DNA of 38,789 nucleotides from Burkholderiales bacterium (lineage in GTDB: Bacteria; Pseudomonadota; Gammaproteobacteria; Burkholderiales; Burkholderiaceae_C). Positions 13,982-23,200 of the stretch are shown piece after piece. The notes beneath the pieces were generated by a model. That model was given only the letters and a program-made list of their open reading frames with translations, was not told where the DNA came from and did not search any database. Each line of letters begins with the position of its first letter. The stretch's first letter is position 1. Location: contig JAGWTU010000052.1 in NCBI GenBank assembly GCA_028868825.1, forward strand, positions 1 to 38,789, given 5' to 3'. The position numbers and the translations under genes were made by a program.

Positions 13982-15152
13982 CGAAGGCCGAAGCCAGCGC
14001 CTGCGCGAGGTCGGCGCGCAGATCGGCCACCGCCTCGAGCCCGATCGAGAAGCGCACGAGATGGCCGCGCAGATGCTCGCGCCGCGGCCCGTCGCGCATC
14101 GCGCCGATGTCGTAGGGAACGACCAGGCTCGTCGGTCCGGCCCAGGAATAGCCGATGCGGAACAGCCGCAGCGCATCGACGAAGGTGTCGATCTGCGTCG
14201 CGCTGTATCGCTCGTCGAACATCACCGAGAACAGACCCGCGGCGCCGGTGCAGTGGCTGCGCCAGTGCGCGTGCCCAGGCGAGCCATCGAACGCCGGGTG
14301 CAGCAATTGCCGCACGGCCGGCTGCGCCGCGAGCCAGGCCGCGATCTCGCGCGCATGGCGGTCCTGCGCCGCGTAGCGCAGCGCCAGGCTGGGCAGCGAG
14401 CGCAGCAGCAGTTCGGCATCGTTGGCCGCGACGCCCAGGCCCAGGTGCATGTGGCCGAGCTTGATGCGCTCGTGCAGCGCGAGGTCGCGCGTGACGACCG
14501 ATCCCATCAGCACGTCGGCGCCGCCGCTGGGGTACTTGGTCAGCGCCTGCATCACGATGTCGATGCCATGGTCGAAGCCGCGCAGCCCGATGCCGGCGCC
14601 CCAGGTATTGTCCAGCGCCGTCAGCACGCCGCGCGCACGCGCCGCGGCGGCGAGTCCGGCGAGGTCGGGGAACTCCATCGTCACCGAACCCGGCGCCTCG
14701 AGCCAGACCAGCTTCGTCCGCGGCCCGATCGCCGCCGCCAGCGACGCCACGTCCATCGGGTCGTAGAGCCGATGCGCGATGCCCCAGCGCGCGAGCTCGT
14801 GGCGCGCGAATTCGCGGCTCGGGCCGTAGACGTTGGCGGGCAGCATCAACTCGTCGCCCTGGGCCAGCAGCGCGATGTCGACGAGCGTGATCGCCGCCAG
14901 CCCGCTGGGTGCGAGCACGCATTGCGCGCCGCCCTCGAGCGTGGCGATGCGCTCCTCGAGCGTGAAGGTCGTCGGCGTGCCGTGCAGCCCGTAGGTGTAG
15001 CCCTGCTTGTGGCGCCAGTCGCGCGCGCGCAGCGCCGCGAGGTCCGGGAAGATCACCGTCGACGCCTTGTGCACGCCGGGTTGCGCGGCCTCGAAGCCGG
15101 CCGGTGCGGCGTAGGAGTGGTGGATCAGTTCGGTCGTCAGGTCGCGGGACAT
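13977..15152 (-). CDS. metC: Cystathionine beta-lyase (PLP, Cys/Met metabolism family)
   Basis: The 391-residue PLP enzyme belongs to the Cys/Met metabolism family. It would convert cystathionine to homocysteine, pyruvate and ammonia. YTYGLHGTPTTFTLEERIA (about 52-70), QCVLAPSGLAAI (77-88), LEAPGSVTMEFPD and TALDNTWGAG are conserved, and the Schiff-base lysine is K206 in MQALTKYPSGGADV. The tail SYSWAGPTSLVVPYD resembles the Arg/Ser substrate site of MetC. The ATG at 15152 has GGAAAG 8 bases upstream and is preferred over an in-frame TTG at 15176 that overlaps the rimO stop. It is 20 bases after rimO on the same strand. Cystathionine gamma-synthase is the main alternative. Confidence 0.88.
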   Translation of the reverse strand: MSRDLTTELIHHSYAAPAGFEAAQPGVHKASTVIFPDLAALRARDWRHKQGYTYGLHGTPTTFTLEERIATLEGGAQCVLAPSGLAAITLVDIALLAQGDELMLPANVYGPSREFARHELARWGIAHRLYDPMDVASLAAAIGPRTKLVWLEAPGSVTMEFPDLAGLAAAARARGVLTALDNTWGAGIGLRGFDHGIDIVMQALTKYPSGGADVLMGSVVTRDLALHERIKLGHMHLGLGVAANDAELLLRSLPSLALRYAAQDRHAREIAAWLAAQPAVRQLLHPAFDGSPGHAHWRSHCTGAAGLFSVMFDERYSATQIDTFVDALRLFRIGYSWAGPTSLVVPYDIGAMRDGPRREHLRGHLVRFSIGLEAVADLRADLAQALASAFG

Positions 15153-15172
15153 CGTGATGCTTTCCGGTTCAT

Positions 15173-16555
15173 TCAAACGGGCTGGCCGATCAGGTCATGG
15201 CCCTCGGCGCCGACGATGCACACGCGCGTGAACTCGCCGACCTTGAGCGTGCGCGAGGCCTTCTCGGGCGCCAGGATGCGCACCTGGCCGTCGATCTCGG
15301 GCGCGTCGGCGTAGCTGCGGCCGACGCCGCCGCGCCGGCCCAGTGCCGGCGCATGGTCGACGAGCACCTGCATCGTCGCGCCGACGCGGCGCTGCAGCTT
15401 GCGCGTCGAGACCGCCTCGGCCACGGCCATGAAGCGCTCGCGGCGCTCCTCGCGCAGCGCCTGCGGCAGCGCGCCGGGCAGTTCGTTCGCCGCCGCGCCT
15501 GCCACCGGCGAGTAGGCGAAGCAGCCGGCGCGGTCGATCTCGGCCTCGCGCAGGAAGTCGAGCAGGGTCTCGAACTCGGCCTCGGTTTCGCCGGGGAAGC
15601 CGGCGATGAAGGTCGAACGCACGACGAGTTCGGGGCAGGCCGCGCGCCAGCGCGCCAGGCGCTCGAGGTTGCGCTCGCCGCTGGCCGGCCGCTTCATGCG
15701 CTTGAGCACCTCGGGGTGCGCATGCTGGAACGGCACGTCGAGGTAGGGCAGGATGCGGCCGCCGGCGAGCAACGGCAGGATCTCGTCGACGCTCGGGTAC
15801 GGATAGACGTAATGCAGTCGCACCCAGGCGCCATGGGCCTCGGCGAGGTCGGCGAGCTTGCTGCACAGCTCGGCCAGCCGCGTCTTCACCGGCTGGCCGT
15901 CGTAGAAGCCGGTGCGGTACTTGACGTCGACGCCGTAGGCGCTGGTGTCCTGGCTCACGACGAGCAGTTCGCGTACGCCCGACTCGAACAGCGCCCGCGC
16001 CTCGGTCAGCACGTCGCCGACCGGGCGCGAGACGAGGTCGCCGCGCATCGACGGGATGATGCAGAAGGTGCAGCGGTGGTTGCAGCCCTCGCTGATCTTC
16101 AGGTAGGCGTAATGCCGCGGCGTCAGCTTGATGCCGGCGGCGCCGCGGAATTCGGCGCGCGCCTCGGGCACGAGGTCGACGAAGGGGTCGTGGGGCTTGG
16201 GCACATGCCGGTGCACGGCGTCCATCACCTCCTGCGTCGCATGCGGGCCGGTGACGGCGAGCACCTTCGGGTGCACCTCGCTGACGAGCTTGTCGCCCTG
16301 CGATCCGGCGCGCGCGCCGAGGCAGCCGGTGACGATGACGCGGCCGTTCGCGGCCAGCGCCTCGCCGATCGCGTCGAGGCTTTCCTTGACGGCCTCGTCG
16401 ATGAAGCCGCAGGTGTTGACGATGACGAGGTCGGCCCCGGCGTAGGTCTTCGAGGTCTCGTAGCCCTCGGCGCGCAGCTGGGTCAGGATGAGTTCGGAAT
16501 CGGTCAGCGCCTTGGGGCAGCCGAGCGAGACGAAACCGATGGTGGGTGGTGTCAT
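15173..16555 (-). CDS. rimO: Ribosomal protein S12 methylthiotransferase RimO
   Basis: RimO adds a methylthio group to the conserved Asp of ribosomal protein S12 (Asp88/89 in E. coli numbering), using SAM and two iron-sulfur clusters. The 460-residue protein starts MTPPTIGFVSLGCPKALTDSE. The first cluster ligands are C13, C49 and C78 (SLGCPK, VNTCGF, VTGCLG). The radical-SAM cluster is C158-x3-C162-x2-C165 (EGCNHRCTFC). The C-terminal TRAM domain ends KVGEFTRVCIVGAEGHDLIG. The start at 16555 matches the family; ATG 16573 would add six residues. RimO is preferred over MiaB because of the SLGCPKALTDSE start. Confidence 0.96.
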   Translation of the reverse strand: MTPPTIGFVSLGCPKALTDSELILTQLRAEGYETSKTYAGADLVIVNTCGFIDEAVKESLDAIGEALAANGRVIVTGCLGARAGSQGDKLVSEVHPKVLAVTGPHATQEVMDAVHRHVPKPHDPFVDLVPEARAEFRGAAGIKLTPRHYAYLKISEGCNHRCTFCIIPSMRGDLVSRPVGDVLTEARALFESGVRELLVVSQDTSAYGVDVKYRTGFYDGQPVKTRLAELCSKLADLAEAHGAWVRLHYVYPYPSVDEILPLLAGGRILPYLDVPFQHAHPEVLKRMKRPASGERNLERLARWRAACPELVVRSTFIAGFPGETEAEFETLLDFLREAEIDRAGCFAYSPVAGAAANELPGALPQALREERRERFMAVAEAVSTRKLQRRVGATMQVLVDHAPALGRRGGVGRSYADAPEIDGQVRILAPEKASRTLKVGEFTRVCIVGAEGHDLIGQPV

Positions 16556-16597
16556 CGCGCGATTTTCGTGCATCGCGCGACCGCGCCGCCGACGGCG

Positions 16598-17164
16598 CTA
16601 TTTCTTCGTCGGCGGAAACCCCGGCAGGCCCGGGAACAGCGATCCCGCCTGCTGCATCTTCTCGAACATCGTGCGGCTCTGTTCGAGGTAGCTGCCCATC
16701 AGGTTCTGCATCAGCGTCGGCTGGCCGGCCATGAACTGGGTCCAGGACTCCGGCGAAAGGTGCTTGGGGTCGTACAGCCCCTTGCTCTGGCTGAGGAACT
16801 GGCTCTGCAGTTCGGCGAACGCGGCCATGTTCTTCTCGAGCATCGTCCCCATCACGCCCTGCATCGCGTGGCCATAGAAGCGGATGATCTGCGACAGCGT
16901 CTGCGTGCTGAACATCGGCACGCCGCCCGATTCCTCCTCGAGGATGATCTGCAGCAGGATGCTGCGCGTCAGGTCCTCGCCGGTCTTCGCGTCGCGGACC
17001 TCGAACTCCTCGCCGCCGAGCACCATCTGCTTGACATCGGCGAGCGTGATGTAGCTGCTCGTTCGGGTGTCGTAGAGGCGCCGGTTGGGGTACTTCTTGA
17101 GGATGCGCATCGGATTGCCGTCTTCTTGCGGCATCGGTGCGGTGGCGCGGCGCTGGGCGGGCAT
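16598..17164 (-). CDS. phaR: PHA synthesis repressor PhaR
   Basis: The 188-residue protein has the PhaR DNA-binding N-terminus ILKKYPNRRLYDTRTSSYIT (21-40), then LADVKQMVLGGEEFEVRDAKTGEDLTR-type sequence and the phasin-like helix with FYGHAMQGVMGTMLEKNM. The C-terminal end is Met/Gln-rich (TQFMAGQPTLMQNLMGSYLEQ) and finishes FPGLPGFPPTKK. PhaR represses phasin genes and lets go when it binds polyhydroxyalkanoate granules, so the organism probably makes PHA. The ATG at 17164 has AAGGA 5-6 bases upstream. No phaC, phaA or phaB lies next to it here, which is common. Confidence 0.95.
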   Translation of the reverse strand: MPAQRRATAPMPQEDGNPMRILKKYPNRRLYDTRTSSYITLADVKQMVLGGEEFEVRDAKTGEDLTRSILLQIILEEESGGVPMFSTQTLSQIIRFYGHAMQGVMGTMLEKNMAAFAELQSQFLSQSKGLYDPKHLSPESWTQFMAGQPTLMQNLMGSYLEQSRTMFEKMQQAGSLFPGLPGFPPTKK

Positions 17165-17256
17165 GCGATCCTTCCGGGTGCAGTTCAGTGACCCATTCTA
17201 GAAGGTGCGACCCCGCTGCCGGCCCGGGGGTTCCCCGGCCCGCCTTCCTCGCCCCG

Positions 17257-18042
17257 TCAAATGCCGCTCAGGCCATGGGCGACGAAATGGGGGTTTTCGT
17301 AGCCCGGCTTGCCGTAGCGCAGCACGCGGCCCTGCAGATCGACGACCTCGCCGCCGGCCGCGCGCAGCACCGCATGACCGGCCGCGGTGTCCCATTCCAT
17401 CGTCCGACCCAGGCGCGGATAGAGGTCGGCCAGTCCGGCGGCGACGAGGCCGAACTTCAGCGATGACCCGGCCGCGAGCCGCGCCCCCACCGCCCTGCCC
17501 TGCAGCCATTGCGCGAGCGCCTGCTCGTCGCCATGCGAACGACTGGTCGCCAGCGTCGCGCCGTCGGCGGGCGCGGCGCGGCAACGCAGGGCGCGACGTT
17601 CGCCATGCTCGACGCACCAGGCGCCCTGGCCCACGGCGCCGCCGTAGAGCCTGTCCTGCGCCGGCACGAAGACGACGCCCAGCACCGGCAGCCCCTGCTC
17701 GATGAGCGCGATGTTGACGGTGAATTCGCCGTTGCGCGTGACGAACTCGCGCGTGCCATCCAGCGGGTCGACGAGCCAGAAGTGCGCGGCCGCGGCCGGT
17801 GCCTCGCCGCGCGCCGCCGCTTCCTCGGCCACCACCGGCCAGGCGGGCGTGAGCGCTCGCAAGGCGGGGACGATGAGTGCCTCGGCGCGCTCGTCGGCCT
17901 CGGTGACGGGCGACGCGTCGGACTTGCTGCGCACCTCGAATCCGCCGCCGTAGACGGCCATGATGACGTCGCCGGCGGCGCGCGCGATGGCCTCGATCGA
18001 CGCCAGCAGGTCCAGCGGCGCAGGGGTCGTTTCCAGTTTCAT
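17257..18042 (-). CDS. cysQ: 3'(2'),5'-bisphosphate nucleotidase CysQ-like
   Basis: The 261-residue Mg-dependent, lithium-sensitive-type phosphatase probably removes the 3' phosphate from adenosine bisphosphates formed in sulfate assimilation. Metal ligands are visible in VTEADERAE (46-54), VAEEA (71-75), WLVDPLDGTREF (89-100) and MEWDTAAGHAVLRAAGGEV near the C-terminus. The WLVDPLDGTREFVTRNGEFTVN-type block favours CysQ over inositol monophosphatase or HisN, though assignment within the superfamily by eye is not firm. The ATG at 18042 overlaps the stop of a possible 32-codon ORF; an in-frame reading from 18267 is antisense-like filler through the CWC gene and was rejected. Confidence 0.88.
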   Translation of the reverse strand: MKLETTPAPLDLLASIEAIARAAGDVIMAVYGGGFEVRSKSDASPVTEADERAEALIVPALRALTPAWPVVAEEAAARGEAPAAAAHFWLVDPLDGTREFVTRNGEFTVNIALIEQGLPVLGVVFVPAQDRLYGGAVGQGAWCVEHGERRALRCRAAPADGATLATSRSHGDEQALAQWLQGRAVGARLAAGSSLKFGLVAAGLADLYPRLGRTMEWDTAAGHAVLRAAGGEVVDLQGRVLRYGKPGYENPHFVAHGLSGI

Positions 18043-18137
18043 GCGGCCAACTCTACGACGCCGGCCGCCACTGCCGGCGGGAAATCGGCACGGATCGCGA
18101 CGCTTGCGCCGCCGGTGAGGCGACCGACATCGGCCAT
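18039..18137 (-). CDS. Possible 32-residue small ORF between CWC gene and cysQ
   Basis: An ATG at 18137 overlaps the CWC stop (TGATG), and the frame ends in a TGA that overlaps the cysQ start by 4 bases (ATGA). The product would be MADVGRLTGGASVAIRADFP and then a short Val/Ala-rich end. Coupling at both ends is what a real gene in this operon would show. Third-position GC is about 75 percent, lower than its neighbours, so it may simply be the spacer. No family is recognised. Confidence 0.28.
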   Translation of the reverse strand: MADVGRLTGGASVAIRADFPPAVAAGVVELAA

Positions 18138-18373
18138 CAGTCGGTCCGTCCCTCGGCGCAGGCGCGGCAGATGCAGCACCGGTTCTTCGCTGCGGGCGGC
18201 AGCCGATCGAGCAGCGCCTTCGAGAAGACGACCTCGCGGCACCAGCAGGCCTGCTCGAAATGGCCATCGGCCGCGGGCCGGCAATCGTTGGGTCCGCCGC
18301 ACAACGGGCAGGTCTTGGCGGGGATGGGCAGCGGGTCCGAATTCAATTCGCTTTTCCGTCGGCTGGCACGCAT
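18137..18373 (-). CDS. Cysteine-rich CWC family protein
   Basis: The 78-residue protein has nine cysteines, arranged TCPLCGGPNDC (21-31), QACWCREV (41-48) and NRCCICRACA (64-73), which matches the Cys-rich CWC family. The spacing suggests a small zinc-binding knuckle fold. The function is unknown. Its start at 18373 overlaps the end of recD by 31 bases, so it probably rides on the recCBD transcript. The first about 18 residues lie in that overlap and may be poorly conserved, but no other ATG is available before the cysteines. Confidence 0.82.
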   Translation of the reverse strand: MRASRRKSELNSDPLPIPAKTCPLCGGPNDCRPAADGHFEQACWCREVVFSKALLDRLPPAAKNRCCICRACAEGRTD

Positions 18374-20280
18374 CCTAATTCCGCCGCCAGTCCGCTGCTG
18401 CGCCGCGTCGGCCGCGCCAGCGCCTCGGCCAGCGCGGCGCGGCGCGGGGTGACGAGCGTGAAGGCGCTGCGCGAACGCGTGACACCGGTGTAGACGAGTT
18501 CGCGCGTGAGCACCGGCGAGGCATCGCCCGGCAGCACGAGCACCGTGTGCTCGAACTCCGAACCCTGCGACTTGTGCACCGTCATCGCGTACGCGGTCTC
18601 GACCTGGGCGAGCCGGTTCACGCCGACCGCGCGATAGCCCTCGCCCTCGGCGAAGCAGACGCGCAGCATGCCCTCGGCGCCGGGCGGCCGCAGCGCGACG
18701 CCGACATCGCCGTTGCTGATGCCGTTGCTCGGGTCATTGCGGGTGACCATCACCGGCCGCCCCTCGTACCAGGGGCCCGTGCGATGGAGGTGATGCGCAT
18801 CGGCCAGCGCGCGTTCGACCGCATCGTTGACGCCGGCCACGCCCCAGGGGCCGTCGCGCACGGCGCAGAGCAGCCGGAAGCGGTCGAATTCGCGCAACAG
18901 CGCGACGACGTCGGCATCGGACTCGGGGCGTGCGCGCAGTCGCCGCAGGTACTCGGCGTAGCCCCCGGGCGCGCCATCGCGGCCGCGCAGCGCCAGCCGC
19001 GCGACGATGCCCGGATCGTGGCCCTGCAGCCAGCGCACTTCGGGTCCGGTGTCGGCTTCGAGCAACGCTTCGGCGGCGTGCGCGTCACCGGCGCGCACGG
19101 CCAGCGCAAGCGTACCGATAGGACCGCCGAAGCGGCGGCTGTGGCGCAGCATCACCGTCTGCTGCGCCAGTGCCGGGCCGGCTTCGTCGACCTCCCCGAC
19201 CGGCGGTGCGCGGCCCGTCGACTGTTCGATCCAGGCGGCCGTCGCGCCGCGGTAGCGCCCACGCTCGGCGCCGCTGCAGAGGTCGCCGAGCACCGAGCCG
19301 GCCTCGACCGAGGCGAGCTGGTCCTTGTCGCCGAGCAGCACGAGGCGCGAACGCGGCGGCAGCGCGCGCAGCAGCGCGGCCATCATCTCGAGATGGATCA
19401 TCGAGGCCTCGTCGACGATCAGCAGGTCGACCTCGAGCGGATGGCGCTCGTCGCGGGCGTAGCGCCGCGTGTCGGGGCGCGCGCCGAGCAGCGCGTGCAG
19501 GGTCCGCGCGACGCCGACGCGCGTCGCGATCTCGCGCCAAGGCAGCGCGTCGCCGAGGCCGGACCGCAGCTCGTCGAGCGCCGCGCCCAGCGCGAGCCCG
19601 AGCCGCGCCGCCGCCTTGCCGGTGGGCGCGGCCAGGGCGACTCGCAAGCGCGTCGGTTCGAGATCGGTGGCGTAGAGCAAGGCCAGCAGTCGCGCCGCCG
19701 TATAGGTTTTGCCGGTGCCCGGGCCGCCGGTGATCACCGTCAGGCCCGATCGCAGCGCGACCGCGCAGGCCGCCTTCTGCCAGTCGAATACGTCGCAGTC
19801 GGGGAACAGGCGGTCGAGCCAGGGCCGCAGCGCCGTGGCCTCGACGCTGTCCTGTCGTTCGACCCGCGAGCGCACCGCGGCGGCGATGTCGTGCTCGTGG
19901 CGCCAGTGGCGACGCAGATACAGCCGCGACCCCGCGAGCACGAGCGGCTCGGGCCCGTCGGCGGGTCGACCGACGAGCGGGCTCGCGGCGAGGCGCTGCG
20001 GATCGGCCCAGCGCAGCGCGCCGAGGCGCGCGCGCGCCTCGGCCGACCATTCGATCGCCGCGGCATCGGCATCGTCCACGTCCAGATCCAGGCAGCTGTG
20101 GCCGCTGGCCTCGCCGTGCACGAGCAGCGCCACTGCCAGCAGCAGCGCCGCGTCGGCCATCGGGTCGAGTTCGACGGCGAAGCGCGCCCAGGCCAGCGCC
20201 AGCGGCCGCAGCCGGCCTGCGGCGACAGCGGCTTGCATTTCGTGCAGCAGCTGCGGCACGGTGACTTGATCGCCGTTCAT
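18343..20280 (-). CDS. recD: Exodeoxyribonuclease V subunit alpha, RecD
   Basis: RecD is the 5'-3' helicase motor of the RecBCD enzyme. The 645-residue protein has an N-terminal RecB-interacting domain (about 1-165), Walker A TGGPGTGKTYTAARLL (184-199), the Q-like DWQKAACAVAL just before it, Walker B VDLLIVDEASMIHLEMMAALL, motif III LLGDKDQLASVEAGSVL, and the C-terminal helicase end AYAMTVHKSQGSEFEHTVLV with ELVYTGVTRSRSAFTLV. The ATG at 20280 overlaps the recB stop by 4 bases (ATGA), fixing the start; a longer frame to 20598 is inside recB. E. coli RecD is 608 residues. All motifs are intact. Confidence 0.96.
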   Translation of the reverse strand: MNGDQVTVPQLLHEMQAAVAAGRLRPLALAWARFAVELDPMADAALLLAVALLVHGEASGHSCLDLDVDDADAAAIEWSAEARARLGALRWADPQRLAASPLVGRPADGPEPLVLAGSRLYLRRHWRHEHDIAAAVRSRVERQDSVEATALRPWLDRLFPDCDVFDWQKAACAVALRSGLTVITGGPGTGKTYTAARLLALLYATDLEPTRLRVALAAPTGKAAARLGLALGAALDELRSGLGDALPWREIATRVGVARTLHALLGARPDTRRYARDERHPLEVDLLIVDEASMIHLEMMAALLRALPPRSRLVLLGDKDQLASVEAGSVLGDLCSGAERGRYRGATAAWIEQSTGRAPPVGEVDEAGPALAQQTVMLRHSRRFGGPIGTLALAVRAGDAHAAEALLEADTGPEVRWLQGHDPGIVARLALRGRDGAPGGYAEYLRRLRARPESDADVVALLREFDRFRLLCAVRDGPWGVAGVNDAVERALADAHHLHRTGPWYEGRPVMVTRNDPSNGISNGDVGVALRPPGAEGMLRVCFAEGEGYRAVGVNRLAQVETAYAMTVHKSQGSEFEHTVLVLPGDASPVLTRELVYTGVTRSRSAFTLVTPRRAALAEALARPTRRSSGLAAELGCVPADGKAN

Positions 20281-23200
20281 CGCCCCGCCCCCCTGCCTGT
20301 AGCGGAGCTGCCGACCGCTGCATCGAGCGCCTCGAGCAGCGCCGGCACCGCCGGCACGACGAAGCAGCCCGCCTCGGGGCCATCGATGCCGCGCAGGAAG
20401 AGGTAGATGGCACCGCCGAGCTGCCGCGCCGGGTCGTAGGCAGCGCCCAGCCGCGAACGCAGCAGCCGGTGCAGCGCCAGCAGATAGAGGGCCGCCTGGA
20501 CATCGTATCGATGTTCGCCCATCGCACCGGCAAGCGCGGCGGCGTCGTAATCGGCATCGCGCATGCCGAGATGGTTGGACTTGTAGTCGAGCACCCAATA
20601 GCGCCCGCCGCGCTCGAAGACGAGGTCGGCAAAGCCCATCAGCATGCCGTGCAGTTCGCGCTCGGGCAGCGGTGGCCGCTCGCGCGGGCCCGGCAGATGG
20701 TCACGGCAGAGCCGGTCGATGTGCCGTGCCTGGAGACCTTGCGTCGGGAACCAGAACTCCATCTCGGGCTCGGGCGCTGCGAGCTCGCGCAGCGCGCAGC
20801 CCGGCCCCGGCAGCGGCCGCCGCAGCACGGCGCCGAGCCAGGCGACGAGTCCGTCGCCATGGGCGCCCCAGCCCTGGCGCTCGCAGCGGCGCAGCAACTG
20901 CTGCTGCAGCAGCGGCGAGTCCTCGAGCCCGAAGCCCTCGCCGGCCAGCCATTCGAGCTGGTCGTGGAGGAAATTGCCGGCGAGCGGACCGCGCGGGAAC
21001 GCATGGCGCGGCGCCGCCGATGCCGCGCCTGCGGCCGTCGTCACCGCGACGACCGGTCCGGCCGGCTCGTCGTCACGCACCGCCTCGGCCGGCAAGGCGG
21101 CGATGCCGCGCACCAGCCCCGAATAGCTGCCGACCGACCAGTCGCGGTCGAAATCGGCCGCGTAGGGCGGATCGTCGCGCAGCGGCACCAGGGCGGCCGT
21201 CGGTACGCGCGTGCAGGCGATGTCGTCGGGCGCCGCGACCAGGTCGATCGCCGCACAGGGCGCGAGCCCCTGGCGCAGGCGCGCGGGCAACTCCTCGGGC
21301 GACGGCGAGACCTCGCCGCCGAGCAGGCGCCCGATCGCGCTCTCGCTCCAGGCGCAGGCGTCGCTCGCGCCGCTGCGCAGCGCGGCGAGGCCGACCCAGA
21401 GCGCATGGCGCGCGCGCGTCAGCGCGACATACAGCAGCCGCGTCGATTCGCGCAGCGCATCGTAGCGTTCGGCCTCGAGATCGTCGGCGCCGGGATCGAC
21501 GACGAGCCGCCGCCGGCCGTCGTCGCCCTCGCGCACGAGCACCGGCGACGCGGCCCCGCCGCCGCGGCGCACGGCCGATGCGAAGGGCAGGAACACGAGC
21601 GGGTACTCCAGGCCCTTGGATTTGTGGATGGTGATGATCTGCACCCGGTCGGCATCGCTTTCCAGGCGCAGGATCTGCTCGTCGCCCGACTCGCCGCCGT
21701 CGATCTGCCGCCCCAGCCAGCGGATCAGGGCCTCCTCGCCTTCGAGGCCGGCACTCGCCGCCTGCAGCAGTTCGGCCAGGTGGAGCAGGTTCGTCAGGCG
21801 GCGCTCGCCCTCGGTCGGCGCCGGATCGGCGGCGCGCCAGCGCGCCGGCAGGTCGAGGCTCTGGACGGTACGGCGCAGCATCGTCAGCACGCCCTGCTCC
21901 TTCCAGATGCCCTGCAGCATCTGCAGCTCGCCGACGCGGGCGTCGAATTCGAGGTCGTCGTCGGACAGCCGCAGCAGCTCGGCCAGCGTCAGCCCGGCGA
22001 GCCGGGTCGCCCAGGCGGCGCGCGCCAGCCGCGCGTCGCGCGGCGCCGCGACGGCCTCGAGCCAGCGCAGCAGGTCGCGCGCCTCGCCGCTGGCGTAGAC
22101 CGAATCGCGGTCCGAGAGGTAGACCGCAGCGACACCGCGCCGGCGCAGTTCGCGCCGCACGGCGGCCGCCTCGCGTCCCTCGCGCACGAGCACCGCGATG
22201 TCGGCCGGGCGCAGGCGGCGGCGCGGCTGGCCCGGTGCGTCGAAGCCGGCTTGTTCATCGGCCAGCAGCACCGCGATGCGCTCGGCGCTGCGCGCGGCCT
22301 GCAGGCGACGGCTGCTGGTGCCGTCGCGCAGCGTCGCGTCGAGCTCGAAGGTCAGCGCCGGCGGCCGTCCGGCTGCGGTGACGAAGACATCGTCGCGGCC
22401 GCGCGCGCCGACCGGCACGTAGGGCAGCGGATCGTCGCCGGCATGGCGGAACAGGAAGGCGCCGGGACCCGGCCGTGCTTCGGCGATGCCGAAGAGGTGG
22501 TTCACCGCGTCGACCAGTTCCGCGGTCGAGCGGTGGTTCGTCGCCAGCCGCTCGTGCCGCCCCGCGGTGGCGCGGCGCGCGCGCAGATAGCTCTGGATAT
22601 CGGCGCCGCGGAAGGCGTAGATGGACTGCTTGGGGTCGCCGATCAGCAGCAGCGCGGTCGCTGGGTCGTCGGCGGCGCAACGGTAGAGGCGGTCGAAGAT
22701 GCGCGCCTGGATCGGCGAGGTGTCCTGGAACTCATCGACGAGCGCCACCGGATGCTGGGCCAGGATGCGCTCGCGCAGGCGTTCCGCCGTCGGCGCGGCG
22801 GGATCGAGCGCGGCGTCGAGCCGCTCGAGCAGATCGGCGAAGCCGAAGCGCGCGGCGCGCCGCTTGAGCAGCGCCAGTCGCGCCGAGATGGCCGCCGCGG
22901 CGTTCAGTCGCAGCGGCGCGGCGATCGCCGGCAGCGCGGCGAGGTCGGCGAGCAATTGCGCAAAGGCGGCGAATGCCGGCGGCAGGTCGAGCGCGCGGCC
23001 CGGCGGCACGGCGATCTCGGCCATGCGCGCCGGCGTCAGGCGGTCGGCCTTGGTGCTGAATTTCGGTTGCTCGACTGCGGGATCGGCGGCCCAGGCCGCG
23101 AGCGCATCGAGCCAGGCGCGGTAATGGCGCGCCTGCAGGCTCTTCTTGCTGAACGCGCAGGACTTGGATGCGTACTGGCCGTCGAGCCAGTCGCGCATCG

